Below are positions 42,759 through 51,072 of a stretch of DNA of 64,000 nucleotides, piece by piece (the stretch's first letter is position 1; every line of letters begins with the position of its first letter). The translations under genes were made by a program, and so were the position numbers. The notes beneath the pieces are model-generated. The model was not told the DNA's origin and searched no databases. It saw only the letters and a list, made by a program, of their open reading frames with translations. The stretch spans positions 5,374,001-5,438,000 of the forward strand of contig NZ_JAPZBC010000001.1 in the NCBI RefSeq assembly GCF_027460265.1. Reading direction: 5' to 3'. This stretch comes from Streptomyces sp. WMMC940. GTDB taxonomy: Bacteria; Actinomycetota; Actinomycetes; Streptomycetales; Streptomycetaceae.

Positions 42759-43761
42759 GCCGTTTCTGATGGCTCTTGGTCGGCTGGGTGGATCTCGTGG
42801 TTGGCCGGGCAGGAGGCCCGTATGGTGCGGCGACACGAACTCACGGACGCGCAGTGGCAGAAGATTGAGCCCCTCCTGCCCGGCAACGGCAAACCGGGTG
42901 GGCAATGGGCCGATCACCGCAGAGTGATCAACGGCGTGCTGTTCCGGGCCCGGACCGGGGTGCCCTGGCCTGACCTGCCCGAACGGTACGGTCCCTGGCA
43001 GACCGTCTACGAGCGTCATCGCCGCTGGTCGGCCGACGGCACCTGGCAGGCCGTCCTTGAGGAGTTGCAGATCGAGGCGGATGCCGGCGACCCGGACGGG
43101 ACGCTCGCCCGCCAGGCGGAGCGTCAGGAGTGGGCCGTGAACATCGACTCCACGTCCTGCCGGGCGCATCAGCACGCGGCCGGGGCGCCCCGCAAGCCCC
43201 CGGCCGACCACCCGCAAAAGGGGGCGGGGTGCGTGAGGAAGCAGATGGGCGCGAGGCGTTGGGGCGCTCACGGGGCGGGCTGACCAGCAAGGTCCATCTG
43301 CTCTCCGACGACCGGGCCCGCCCGCTGCACTGGCTGACCTCGCCCGGTCAGCGGGGTGACAGCCCGATGTTCGCCCCGGTGCTGGAGGGCTTACGCATCC
43401 GACGCCGCGGCACGGGCCGCCCGCGAAGCCGGCCGGACCGGGTGCGCGGAGACAAGGCGTACTCCAGCCGCGAGAACCGCGCCTACCTGCGACGACGCGG
43501 GATCAAGGCCACCATCGCGCAACCCGACGATCAGCGGGCTCGACGCAAGCGCCGAGGACGAGCCGGAGGCCGGCCCCCGGCCTTCGACAAGGCCCAGTAC
43601 CGCCGTCGCAACGCAGTCGAGCGGTGCGTGAACAAGTGGAAGCAGTTCCGGGCGGTGGCCACCCGGTACGACAAGCGCGACTACATCTTCAACGGCACCC
43701 TGACCATCACCGCAATCGTCATCTGGCTCCGCGACACCGTCCAAGAGCCATCAGAAACGGC
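42759..43761 (+). mobile_element. IS5-like insertion sequence, 1003 bp
   Basis: Ends are inverted repeats GCCGTTTCTGATGGCTCTTGG and its complement (43741-43761). It is flanked by CTAG at 42755-42758 and 43762-43765, a four-base target duplication usual for IS5 relatives. It carries two overlapping frames typical of a programmed -1 frameshift. It inserted into the right-hand CTAG left by the IS701-like element. Confidence 0.9.
42822..43283 (+). CDS. IS5-family transposase orfA
   Basis: 153 residues from ATG 42822 (CAGGAGG upstream). The DUF4096-type N-terminal region is clear: RRHELTDAQWQKIEPLLPG, RTGVPWPDLPERYGPW. The catalytic part continues as NIDSTSCRAHQHAAG and then shifts frame at AAAAGGGGG (43216-43224). 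orfA alone lacks the end of the DDE domain. Confidence 0.9.
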   Translation: MVRRHELTDAQWQKIEPLLPGNGKPGGQWADHRRVINGVLFRARTGVPWPDLPERYGPWQTVYERHRRWSADGTWQAVLEELQIEADAGDPDGTLARQAERQEWAVNIDSTSCRAHQHAAGAPRKPPADHPQKGAGCVRKQMGARRWGAHGAG

Positions 43762-43765
43762 CTAG
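43130..43765 (+). CDS. IS5-family transposase orfB (made by -1 frameshift)
   Basis: The frame open from 43130 gives the second half after the AAAAGGGGG slip site: SRGGLTSKVHLLSDD, VRGDKAYSSRENR and VERCVNKWKQFRAVATRYDK. That completes the DDE catalytic core (D in the first segment is in orfA). The stop TAG at 43763-43765 lies in the CTAG target copy outside the element, so the host target supplies the termination codon. Confidence 0.85.
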   Translation: MGREHRLHVLPGASARGRGAPQAPGRPPAKGGGVREEADGREALGRSRGGLTSKVHLLSDDRARPLHWLTSPGQRGDSPMFAPVLEGLRIRRRGTGRPRSRPDRVRGDKAYSSRENRAYLRRRGIKATIAQPDDQRARRKRRGRAGGRPPAFDKAQYRRRNAVERCVNKWKQFRAVATRYDKRDYIFNGTLTITAIVIWLRDTVQEPSETA

Positions 43766-43837
43766 TCGCGGGAGGGGGGAGCGTGGTGGCCCTGCACCAG
43801 CTCGTCGGCTTCTGACGCGCTGCAGGACTTGCAGGAC

Positions 43838-43870
43838 TGCAGCCCCGGACCGATCTGGTCCGGGGCTGCA
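43838..43870 (+). terminator. Perfect hairpin terminator after the split membrane-protein gene
   Basis: Fourteen-base arms TGCAGCCCCGGACC (43838-43851) and GGTCCGGGGCTGCA (43857-43870) around GATCT. The dnaE fragment begins within the right arm. Confidence 0.8.
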
Positions 43871-45288
43871 GCACAACCTCTTCCGGCTGTCCTCCGACGC
43901 GTACGCCGAGGGCTGGCTGCAGAAGTGGCCCCGGATGGACAAGGAGACCATCGCCCAGTGGTCCGAGGGCCTGATCGCCTCCACCGGCTGCCCCTCCGGC
44001 GAGCTGCAGACCCGGCTGCGCCTCGGCCAGTTCGACGAGGCCCTGAAGTCCGCCTCCGAGTACCAGGACATCTTCGGCAAGGACCGGTACTTCCTGGAGC
44101 TGATGGACCACGGCATCGAGATCGAGCGCCGGGTCCGCGACGGGCTCCTGGAGATCGGCAAGAAGCTCGGCATCCCGCCGCTGGTCACCAACGACTCGCA
44201 CTACACGTACGCGCACGAGGCCGGCGCCCACGACGCCCTGCTCTGCATCCAGACCGGCAAGAACCTCTCCGACCCGGACCGCTTCCGGTTCGACGGCACC
44301 GGCTACTACCTGAAGTTCACGGACGAGATGTACGCCATCGACTCCTCGGACGCCTGGCAGGAGGGCTGCGCCAACACGCGGCTGGTCGCCGAGCAGGTCT
44401 CCACCGAGGGCATGTTCGTCGAGCGCAACCTGATGCCGAAGTTCGACATCCCCGAGGGCTACACCGAGGTCACCTGGTTCCGTGAGGATACCCTGCGCGG
44501 CATGCACCGCCGCTTCCCCGGGGGCATCCCCGAGGACCGGATGAAGCAGGTCGAGTACGAGATGGACACCATCATCTCGATGGGCTTCCCGGGGTACTTC
44601 CTCGTGGTCGCGGACTTCATCATGTGGGCCAAGAAGCAGGGCATCGCGGTCGGTCCCGGCCGTGGCTCGGCGGCCGGTTCGATCGTCGCGTACGCCATGG
44701 GCATCACCGACCTCGACCCCATCCCGCACGGCCTGATCTTCGAGCGGTTCCTCAACCCCGAGCGCATCTCGATGCCCGATGTCGACATCGACTTCGACGA
44801 GCGTCGGCGCGTCGAGGTGATCAGGTACGTGACGGAGAAGTACGGCTCCGACAAGGTCGCCATGATCGGCACCTACGGCAAGATCAAGGCGAAGAACGCG
44901 ATCAAGGACTCCGCGCGCGTCCTGGGCTACCCGTACGCCATGGGCGACCGGCTCACCAAGGCCATGCCCGCCGACGTCCTCGGCAAGGGCATCGACCTCG
45001 ACGGCATCACCAACCCCTCGCACCCGCGCTACAGCGAGGCCGGCGAGATCCGGGGGGATGTACGAGAACGAGCCGGACGTGAAGAAGGTCATCGACACCG
45101 CCAAGGGTGTGGAGGGCCTGGTCCGGCAGATGGGCGTGCACGCGGCCGGCGTGATCATGTCCAGCGAGCCGATCGTGGACCACGCCCGATCTGGGTGCGG
45201 CACACCGACGGCGTGACCATCACGCAGTGGGACTATCCGCAGTGCGAGTCGCTCGGCCTGCTGAAGATGGACTTCCTCGGCCTCGGCC
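43869..45288 (+). pseudogene. dnaE: Internal fragment of DNA polymerase III alpha subunit (dnaE), frameshifted
   Basis: Reads as DnaE from HNLFRLSSDAYAEGW through PRMDKE, NDSHYTYAHEAGAHDA and VGPGRGSAAGSIVAY to the catalytic ISMPDVDIDFDERR and LLKMDFLGL. The start and the second half of the gene are absent. An extra G at about 45060 (GGGGGGATG) and a lost C near 45187 break and restore the frame. It covers the end of the PHP domain and part of the palm. The intact chromosomal copy must be elsewhere; this piece looks like a rearrangement scar next to the IS elements. Confidence 0.9.
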
Positions 45289-45474
45289 AGGCGGTCGAGG
45301 AGGTTGACGATGATCTCGTCGAGCCGGTGGGGCCTTCCCCCGGGAGCGGCCGTGGTGGTGAGCACGGCGATCTGGCTGAAGGACGGCACGCCGAGATCGA
45401 CTGCGGTGCAATGCCGGGCAACCTCGGCGTCGAACTGCACCCAGGGGTGGGAGTGCTCGGATAAGCCCCCGGAG
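45289..45474 (-). other. Breakpoint region with a short truncated frame
   Basis: The dnaE match stops at about 45288. On the minus strand a frame begins at GTG 45440 (VQFDAEVARHCTAVDLGV) and continues as PSFSQIAVLTTTAAPGG and HRLDEIIVNLLDRLA until it meets the dnaE piece. It reads like protein but is cut. I cannot identify it. Confidence 0.4.
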
Positions 45475-46365
45475 TTACGCCGATTCGACGGCCTTGCCTA
45501 CGGCACGGCTGACGCGATCGCGGAGCGCGTCAGCGGAGACATACGAGAGTGCCTGGGCCAGCGAATCGATTGCGGAGGCGAACTGGCCCTCCTGCTGGCG
45601 CAGATGGGCGTCAAGAAAGGAGGCCACGGCCCCCGTGGCGCCGCGGCGGGCCTGCCGTGCGTACAGCACGGTGAGAGAGAAGGCCCAGCAGGCGTGAAGG
45701 AAGCCGTATACGGGGCGAGGAGTTCCCCGCCAGGGGGAGAAGAAGGTGACGTCGGCGGGAAGGCCCACGTCTTGCGCGGCCAGGGCGTCGTTGAGCCAGT
45801 TGTGGGCGGCCTCGTGGATCAGGTCGCGGGCCAGGACCTCGGGGTGGGCGGTGTAGTCGGTGAAGACGGTGCCGGGCAGGCGGGTGAGCGCCCAGCTGTG
45901 GAGGGTCTCGTCCAGTCGGCGGCGGTTGAGCAGGCAGACGACGGGGGCGTGCTGGGTGAGCAGTGTGCCGAACCCGTGCTCGGCGGCGGATGCAAGCGCG
46001 GCGCGCACGAGCGCTTGGGCTTCGGGCAGGGCAGGGCTGGTGTCGGGACGGATGAGGTAGTACGCGGTTTCGGAGATCTCCGAACGGAGCAGGTTCTCGG
46101 GTCGCGGGCTGAGCAGGATGTGCGGGCCGGTGGACAGGTGGGTCAGGTCTCGCGTCGTCGTCTTCCGGTACCAGGCGAGGAGGTCCGTGTTCCGGGCGCG
46201 CGCTGCGTGCTCGGCGCCTTCGAGCAGGTGGTGGGCCACGGCGTGGTCGAGGGCGGACGAGCCGATGCCGTTGCCGAGTACGGAGGCGATGCGGCTGGTC
46301 CGGAGGTGCTGGTGGCCGGCGATGCCATCGAGGGTGACCAGGGCTTCCGGGGACAGGGTGCTCAT
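45475..46365 (-). CDS. HExxH-motif putative peptide beta-hydroxylase
   Basis: 296 residues. The metal motif IHEAAHNW (H184, E185, H188) sits in the HEXXH-domain family (TIGR04267 type) found beside radical SAM/SPASM peptide maturases; members have been described as alpha-ketoglutarate-dependent peptide beta-hydroxylases (from memory). The N-terminal region (GNGIGSSALDHAVAHHLL) and C-terminal helices are typical. ATG at 46365 has CTGGAG upstream. It is the last gene of the minus-strand operon, after the precursor-like gene and a strong hairpin. Natural substrate: probably the 53-residue peptide. Confidence 0.8.
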   Translation of the reverse strand: MSTLSPEALVTLDGIAGHQHLRTSRIASVLGNGIGSSALDHAVAHHLLEGAEHAARARNTDLLAWYRKTTTRDLTHLSTGPHILLSPRPENLLRSEISETAYYLIRPDTSPALPEAQALVRAALASAAEHGFGTLLTQHAPVVCLLNRRRLDETLHSWALTRLPGTVFTDYTAHPEVLARDLIHEAAHNWLNDALAAQDVGLPADVTFFSPWRGTPRPVYGFLHACWAFSLTVLYARQARRGATGAVASFLDAHLRQQEGQFASAIDSLAQALSYVSADALRDRVSRAVGKAVESA

Positions 46366-46382
46366 CTGGACTCCAGGTGTGG

Positions 46383-46417
46383 ACCGGGGCCGGACCCCGG
46401 CTGGGTCCGGCCCCGGT
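46383..46417 (-). terminator. Strong hairpin directly after the candidate precursor gene
   Basis: Perfect 15-base stem (46383-46397 with 46403-46417) around a five-base loop, 7 bases after the precursor stop and 18 bases before the HExxH gene start. In RiPP operons a partial terminator at this place raises precursor expression over that of downstream enzymes. Confidence 0.8.
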
Positions 46418-46423
46418 AGAGGG

Positions 46424-46585
46424 TCAGGCCGTGGTGGTGGGCTCGGTGGCGTCGGGCTCCACCGTGGCGGCGAGCCAGGTCTCGGTGGCCGCGTTGGAGG
46501 TGTGCGCGGTCGTGCGCACTGTGTCGCTGTCACGCAGGGACGCGACGGCCTCCAGGAACTCGTCGAACGTCTTGTCGTCTGCCAC
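46424..46585 (-). CDS. Candidate RiPP precursor peptide, 53 residues
   Basis: GTG start at 46585 behind AGGAGAGAG. The acidic leader-like half (MADDKTFDEFLEAVASLRD) is helical. The C-terminal half has ATETWLAATVEPDATEPTTTA features: one Trp, many Thr, Ala and acidic residues, no Cys. It lies between the 2OG-Fe(II) oxygenase and the HExxH gene, all in one operon with a radical SAM/SPASM enzyme. It does not end in FxSxx, the usual substrate signature of FxsB-type enzymes. Identification rests on size, position, composition and the following hairpin; no precursor motif is recognised. Confidence 0.6.
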   Translation of the reverse strand: MADDKTFDEFLEAVASLRDSDTVRTTAHTSNAATETWLAATVEPDATEPTTTA

Positions 46586-46679
46586 TGCTCGCTCTCTCCT
46601 CTGATCGGGGCCGTGGGTTGGCGGTGAGGGGGCGGGAGGGACGGCGGACCACGGGGTCCGTTCATGGCGGGTTACCTGC

Positions 46680-47399
46680 TCACTCGGAGACGAAGAGCGT
46701 GAGGAACTTGCGCACACGGCCGGTTCGGACCGGCTCCGTGCCGTGGACGAGTTGGCTGCCGAAGACCACGAGCGTTCCCGGAGACGGGGCGACGTTCCAT
46801 CGAGTGCGCGGCATGCTGCGGAACCAGGGGGAGGACATGTCCGTCCCCTCGTGTGCGAAGCGCATCCCCGGGGCGTAACCCGACCCGGTCGGCGCCTTGT
46901 CCGCGGTCCAGACGGCGTCGCTACCCGTGGTCTCCACGTAGAACGCGCCGCCGGTGTCCTGGATGTCCGTGAGTGTGACCGTCGCGGCGGCGATCTGGCG
47001 GGGACGGGTGAGGGGATCGGGGGCGATGCCGTCGGCATGGGGGGTGATGTACTGGTCGGAGCCGTACTCGAGGTAGATCCACGGCCGGTGGCCGGTGACC
47101 GATGGCAGGGTGCGCGTGATGGCGGCCATGCACAGTTCAAGGGCCTGGTCGAGCAGGGCGGTCGCCTCGTGCGGGATCTCGGTCATCTCGATTCGGCCGG
47201 CCGGCTCGTAGACGCCCTGTGCCTCGGCGGGGGAGTGACCGGGGATCTCGTGGATGGTGGTGTGGCGGCTGGCGCCGTAGCGGTCGCGTCCGAGGGGGCC
47301 GAGCGTGTCGTCCATGACGAGGTTGAGTCGCTCGATCTCGTCCGGCTTGATGAAGCCCTCCACAGTGCGGATGGACAGGGTCTCGGCGATGTGGATCAC
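46680..47399 (-). CDS. 2OG-Fe(II) dioxygenase
   Basis: 239 residues. The iron triad is H121-x-D123 in ITPHADGI and H219 in LVHGTEPV; Arg at 228/230 would hold 2-oxoglutarate. The jelly-roll pattern (GGAFYVETTGSD, PGTLVVFGSQ) is clear. GTG at 47399 overlaps the radical SAM stop (GTGA). It could hydroxylate the peptide encoded next to it or a small-molecule intermediate. Confidence 0.88.
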   Translation of the reverse strand: MIHIAETLSIRTVEGFIKPDEIERLNLVMDDTLGPLGRDRYGASRHTTIHEIPGHSPAEAQGVYEPAGRIEMTEIPHEATALLDQALELCMAAITRTLPSVTGHRPWIYLEYGSDQYITPHADGIAPDPLTRPRQIAAATVTLTDIQDTGGAFYVETTGSDAVWTADKAPTGSGYAPGMRFAHEGTDMSSPWFRSMPRTRWNVAPSPGTLVVFGSQLVHGTEPVRTGRVRKFLTLFVSE

Positions 47400-49255
47400 T
47401 GCTCGCCTCCGCACGCGCAGGGGGTGGACGGCGGGGCAGTGGCGGCTTCGGCCAGGGCCACCGTGAGTACACGCACCGCCTGGGCTAGGTCCTCGAAGTA
47501 CTCGGCAGGCGTGGTGCCGGCCGAGGGTACGAGGTGGAGGTCGAGCGTCGGATACACCCGGCCGGTGGTGCGGCACGTGAGCTCGCTGCGACCGAGGACC
47601 AGCGAACACGCCTCGGGCAGGGAGGACTCGGCTCGGCTGGCGGTACGGCACAGGCGCGCCGCTGTGCGCGCGTACTCGGCGCGGTCGCGCGGCAGGATGC
47701 CGACCGAGAGGAAGCGGGGCTCGGCTCGGGGGAGGTCGGCGTAGGCGTGGCCCTGGCAGCTGTCGTAGGTGACGGCGTTCCAGCCCGCGGTGAGCGCGTC
47801 GACGACCGGGTGGACGCCGGGCTCGATGCCCTCGTGCCACTGGGGGTGGTGGGGGTCGAGATCGTCTGCCTCGTGGACGCCGGGGAGACCGACCGTGTTG
47901 ATGTTCCCGCTGGCGCTGACCTGGAGACGCGCGGGCGTGCGGGGCACGGTGGGGTCGTCCCAGCGGGCCAGGAAGGCGGCGACCTGGTGCATGTCGTTGG
48001 GCCGGACGGGACGCCAGCGCAGCCGGGAACAGGAGGCACCGGGCGTGAGGTCCGGCTGGGCGAGCAGGGCGGCGACGCCGTCGATCAGGCGCATGCGGTG
48101 GTCGCAGTAGGCGTCTTCGTCGCCTGCGGCGGCGAAGCGGAGGCGGACCGCCGGGCAGCCCGCGCCGCAGGTGTCGCGGTAGTCGCAGGTCGTGCACTTC
48201 GCGACCAGGGAGCGTGCCTGCCGAAGCAGGGGAGAGCTGCTCTGGGCGCCGGCCACGTCCGTCTCAGCGTGTACGTCGCCGAGCGCGGCCAGGCCAGCCT
48301 GCGGCCAGGGCAGTTCGTCGCAGCTTCCCAGGCGGTCATCGGGATAGAGGGTGAGGACGTGGTCGCACTTCAAGTCGGAGAAGTGACAGGAGCGGGTCCG
48401 CAGACCCCTCAGACGGCGGATGACGGAGACGACGGGCTCCAGCTTGACGCGGCGGAACAGGCCGCTGGCGACCCAGTGGTGGGCGGCCTCCAGCACGAAG
48501 TCGGCGTACTGACGCGGCGTGACGGCCCAGGTCGGGCCGGTGGGGCCGATGGCCCGTCGCTGGAGTGCCCGGCTGGTCGGCGTACGGGATCCGGCCACCG
48601 TGGTCGACTGGGTGACCGCCGCGTCGAAGCACGGCACCAGGCTGACCGTCGTCACGGCGGGAAAGGAGGCGAGGTGCTCCATGACCTCGGAGGCCCGGCC
48701 GAGGACGTACGGGGTGACGGCGCAGATGACGCCGACGCGGCGTTCCCGACGCCCGAGGAGTTCCAGGGCTTCGACCACTCGCGGGTACGTGGGGCGGCCG
48801 TCGTAGCCGACGCGCCACGAGTTCCCGAGTGCGTCCCCGTCGAGGGAGATGCCGATCTCCAGCTCCGGGTAGTGCCGCTCGAACAGGTCTAGCCAGGCGT
48901 CGTCGAGCTGGAGCCCGTTGGTCTGGAGGCTCACGCGGATGACGTTCGGCTGTGCGGCGAGCGCGTCAAGGATCTCCGCGATCCGTTCCCGGCCGGCGGT
49001 CAGGGGCTCCCCGCCGTGGAGTTCGATGCTGAGCGGACGCCCGGAGAAGATTGAACCGAGGCGGTGGACCTGTTCCGCGCTGATCCGGGCGCCGCCCGGT
49101 GACTCCTTGCGCTTCTCGAAGCAGTACAGGCAGTCGATGTCGCAGGTCTCTCCCCGGAGTTTGAGGATGACAGAGACCGCCGTGTCCGGCCCGGTGTTCG
49201 ACAGCGGGGCGTAGAGACTCTCCAGGTCCGTGGGGGCGGTGCGGGTGACGGGCAT
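47396..49255 (-). CDS. Radical SAM/SPASM peptide-maturase-like enzyme with C-terminal extension
   Basis: 619 residues. The radical SAM cluster motif is CDIDCLYC (C38, C42, C45), with HGGEPL and SLQTNGL. SPASM-type cysteines lie at 290, 297, 312, 354, 357, 363, 367 and 384. Residues from about 400 to 619 form an added domain with VTYDSCQGHAY and LTCRTTGRVYPTLDLHLV that I do not recognise. There is no RRE at the N terminus. The FxsB group shares the neighbourhood (HExxH proteins) and extension habit. ATG at 49255 follows GGGAG. Expected chemistry: Calpha/Cbeta radical crosslinking or modification of a peptide. Confidence 0.9.
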   Translation of the reverse strand: MPVTRTAPTDLESLYAPLSNTGPDTAVSVILKLRGETCDIDCLYCFEKRKESPGGARISAEQVHRLGSIFSGRPLSIELHGGEPLTAGRERIAEILDALAAQPNVIRVSLQTNGLQLDDAWLDLFERHYPELEIGISLDGDALGNSWRVGYDGRPTYPRVVEALELLGRRERRVGVICAVTPYVLGRASEVMEHLASFPAVTTVSLVPCFDAAVTQSTTVAGSRTPTSRALQRRAIGPTGPTWAVTPRQYADFVLEAAHHWVASGLFRRVKLEPVVSVIRRLRGLRTRSCHFSDLKCDHVLTLYPDDRLGSCDELPWPQAGLAALGDVHAETDVAGAQSSSPLLRQARSLVAKCTTCDYRDTCGAGCPAVRLRFAAAGDEDAYCDHRMRLIDGVAALLAQPDLTPGASCSRLRWRPVRPNDMHQVAAFLARWDDPTVPRTPARLQVSASGNINTVGLPGVHEADDLDPHHPQWHEGIEPGVHPVVDALTAGWNAVTYDSCQGHAYADLPRAEPRFLSVGILPRDRAEYARTAARLCRTASRAESSLPEACSLVLGRSELTCRTTGRVYPTLDLHLVPSAGTTPAEYFEDLAQAVRVLTVALAEAATAPPSTPCACGGEQ

Positions 49256-49285
49256 CAGAGGACTCCCGAGGAGGAGAGGCGCGGT

Positions 49286-50152
49286 CTACGCGCCATCGGT
49301 GGAGACCGTGGACAGCCACCCGAGGAGTTGGCCGCCGGTGACGGGGATGTGGACGTCGCCGCGGCGAAGGAACCATCCGTCGGCGTATCGCTGGGGCAGC
49401 CAGCCGGCGTCAGGGGCACCCAGGTTGGGAGGCGTCCGCAGCGGGTCATTGACGGGCCAGCAGTCCAGGAGCGCTCTGGTCACGCGCCGCTGAACCGGAC
49501 GGAACCACTCCCACGTCTCCGCGTGGGCCGCGTCGATCGGTAGACGGGACGGAGCGCCGGCAAGAAGCGGCAGCCACTTGTCGCCCAGGATCGGATGCCC
49601 GGCCGCCGCGCACTCGAGCGCGGTGAGGCAGGTCTCCAGCTTCCGGCAGACGACGCCGACGGGTTCGGCCAGGCCGTCCGCGACGAGGCCGGTCAGGTCT
49701 TCGGCGAGGCTCGCCGCGACCTCCGCCTGGTCGGCGACCGCCCAGCGTCGGTAGCCCTGGCGCTCCTCGGGATCGAGCACCGGGCCCCAGCGTCCGGAGC
49801 CGTACGAGAGAGCGGTGCGCAGGCACATGAGGTCGTGCATCGAGGCGCGTACCCGTCGGAACGATCCGAGGTCGTCGCGGTGGACGTCGAAGGAGCGGAG
49901 CAGGTACCGGAGTTCCTCCGCCCGCTGCGGCGCTGTCGCTTGGAGGTCGACACGGACGCCATCCACGATGCGTGACTCCCACGCCGGCAGGGTGCCTTCC
50001 ACGATGCCACGCAGGTCGATGTCGCTCGCCGCGTGGGCGAAGCCGCAGGCGAGGGCTCCCTCCAGCCAGACCTCGCGGGCCTCGCCGGACGCGACCAGCG
50101 CTCGGGCGACTCTGTCGGCGATCTCCCGGCGCAGTCGTGTCGATGGGTTCAC
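49286..50152 (-). CDS. Nucleotidyltransferase-fold protein
   Basis: 288 residues. Pol-beta-type nucleotidyltransferase signature LEGALACGFAHAASDIDL gives the paired aspartates, with a third in GVRVDLQATAP. The C-terminal helices hold GFLLRRGD-like basic residues. It would move an NMP to an acceptor. ATG at 50152 overlaps the stop of the 2-hydroxyacid dehydrogenase. Confidence 0.8.
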   Translation of the reverse strand: MNPSTRLRREIADRVARALVASGEAREVWLEGALACGFAHAASDIDLRGIVEGTLPAWESRIVDGVRVDLQATAPQRAEELRYLLRSFDVHRDDLGSFRRVRASMHDLMCLRTALSYGSGRWGPVLDPEERQGYRRWAVADQAEVAASLAEDLTGLVADGLAEPVGVVCRKLETCLTALECAAAGHPILGDKWLPLLAGAPSRLPIDAAHAETWEWFRPVQRRVTRALLDCWPVNDPLRTPPNLGAPDAGWLPQRYADGWFLRRGDVHIPVTGGQLLGWLSTVSTDGA

Positions 50153-51072
50153 CGGTGGCCTCCCTCGATCAGGATCTTGTTGTCAGTGGTGATCTCCCTG
50201 AGGAGATCTGTGGCCCATATGTCGAGCGCGCCGCGCACGTCGGACCGCTGGGCACCTATGTGAGGTGAGGCCAGGAGGTTGAGCGGCGTCGTGGAGTCGG
50301 TGAGGAGCGGCAGATGCTTCCGCTCGACCGGGTCGAGGGCGAGGCCCGAGAGCCTCCCGTCCGCCAGCGCCCGCAGGCAGGCGGCGACGTCGAGGGTCTC
50401 CAGCCGACCGGCGCAGATCAGCAGAGGCCGCTGCGGAGCGACGCGTGCGAGGAAGTCCTCGCCGATGAGCTGTTCGGTCGTGGGGCGCAGCGGCAGAGCG
50501 ATCACGTGTACCTGCGACTGCTCCATGAGGGCTGTCGGCGACAGCTCCCGCAGACCGGGAGGGTTCGACGGCCACGCGGCGAAGGCCGTGTGGCTCATGA
50601 AGGGGGCGAGGGCCCAATCTGCGGCCAGCCCCACCGGACCCGCGCCCCAGATACCTGCGGCCAGGGTGCCGAGTGACGCACCCATGCATGCCTGCTTCTC
50701 GTGCCGGCCCAGCAGCAGCGCGTGCTGCCCCAAGGGGATCCGCCGGGCCAGGGCGAGAGCGGCGGCGAGCACCCACTCGCCCACGGCGTCCGCGCCGGCC
50801 TCGGCGTTGCGGTGCAGCGTGATCCCACGGTGCCGGAGGGTGCTCACGTCGATGTGATCGATGCCGGAGCCGGTCCGTACGACGTGCCGCAGGCGAGGAA
50901 GCGCGTCGAGCTCCCGCTCGCCCAGACGGACGCCGGAACGCAGGACGAGCACGGCCGTGTCGGCGGTCGGAGGCGAGTCCAGGTCCGGCAACTCGTGTAC
51001 GAGGACATCGGGCAGGGCGCGGCGGATCGCGCTCGCGTCCGCCGCACCGCGTAACACCAGGACAGCGCTCAT
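50149..51072 (-). CDS. D-2-hydroxyacid dehydrogenase family protein
   Basis: 307 residues. NAD-binding motif GIWGAGPVGLAA; the catalytic set Arg (ICAGRLETLD), Glu (LDPVERKHL) and His (ASPHIGAQR) are kept. It would reduce a 2-oxoacid or oxidise a 2-hydroxyacid. Overlapping ATGA junctions on both sides couple it with TylF-like and nucleotidyltransferase genes. In company with a PEP-mutase-like protein a 2-oxo- or phosphonic-acid substrate is thinkable (inference). Confidence 0.87.
   Translation of the reverse strand: MSAVLVLRGAADASAIRRALPDVLVHELPDLDSPPTADTAVLVLRSGVRLGERELDALPRLRHVVRTGSGIDHIDVSTLRHRGITLHRNAEAGADAVGEWVLAAALALARRIPLGQHALLLGRHEKQACMGASLGTLAAGIWGAGPVGLAADWALAPFMSHTAFAAWPSNPPGLRELSPTALMEQSQVHVIALPLRPTTEQLIGEDFLARVAPQRPLLICAGRLETLDVAACLRALADGRLSGLALDPVERKHLPLLTDSTTPLNLLASPHIGAQRSDVRGALDIWATDLLREITTDNKILIEGGHR

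Larger units (their letters stand above)
40979..43815 (+). pseudogene. Small membrane-protein gene split by two insertion sequences
   Basis: The 5' part (40979-41183) encodes MAAPEHERTPSTSD, then a helix HAALVLMTSAFIGVVVGGL and a second hydrophobic stretch, and is cut at CTAG. The 3' part (43766-43815) reads VAGGGSVVALHQLVGF and ends in TGA. Removing both insertion sequences and the two extra CTAG copies joins them in frame into an 84-residue protein with two membrane helices. A strong terminator follows at 43838. Function unknown; such small membrane proteins often sit in phage-like or accessory operons. Confidence 0.85.
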
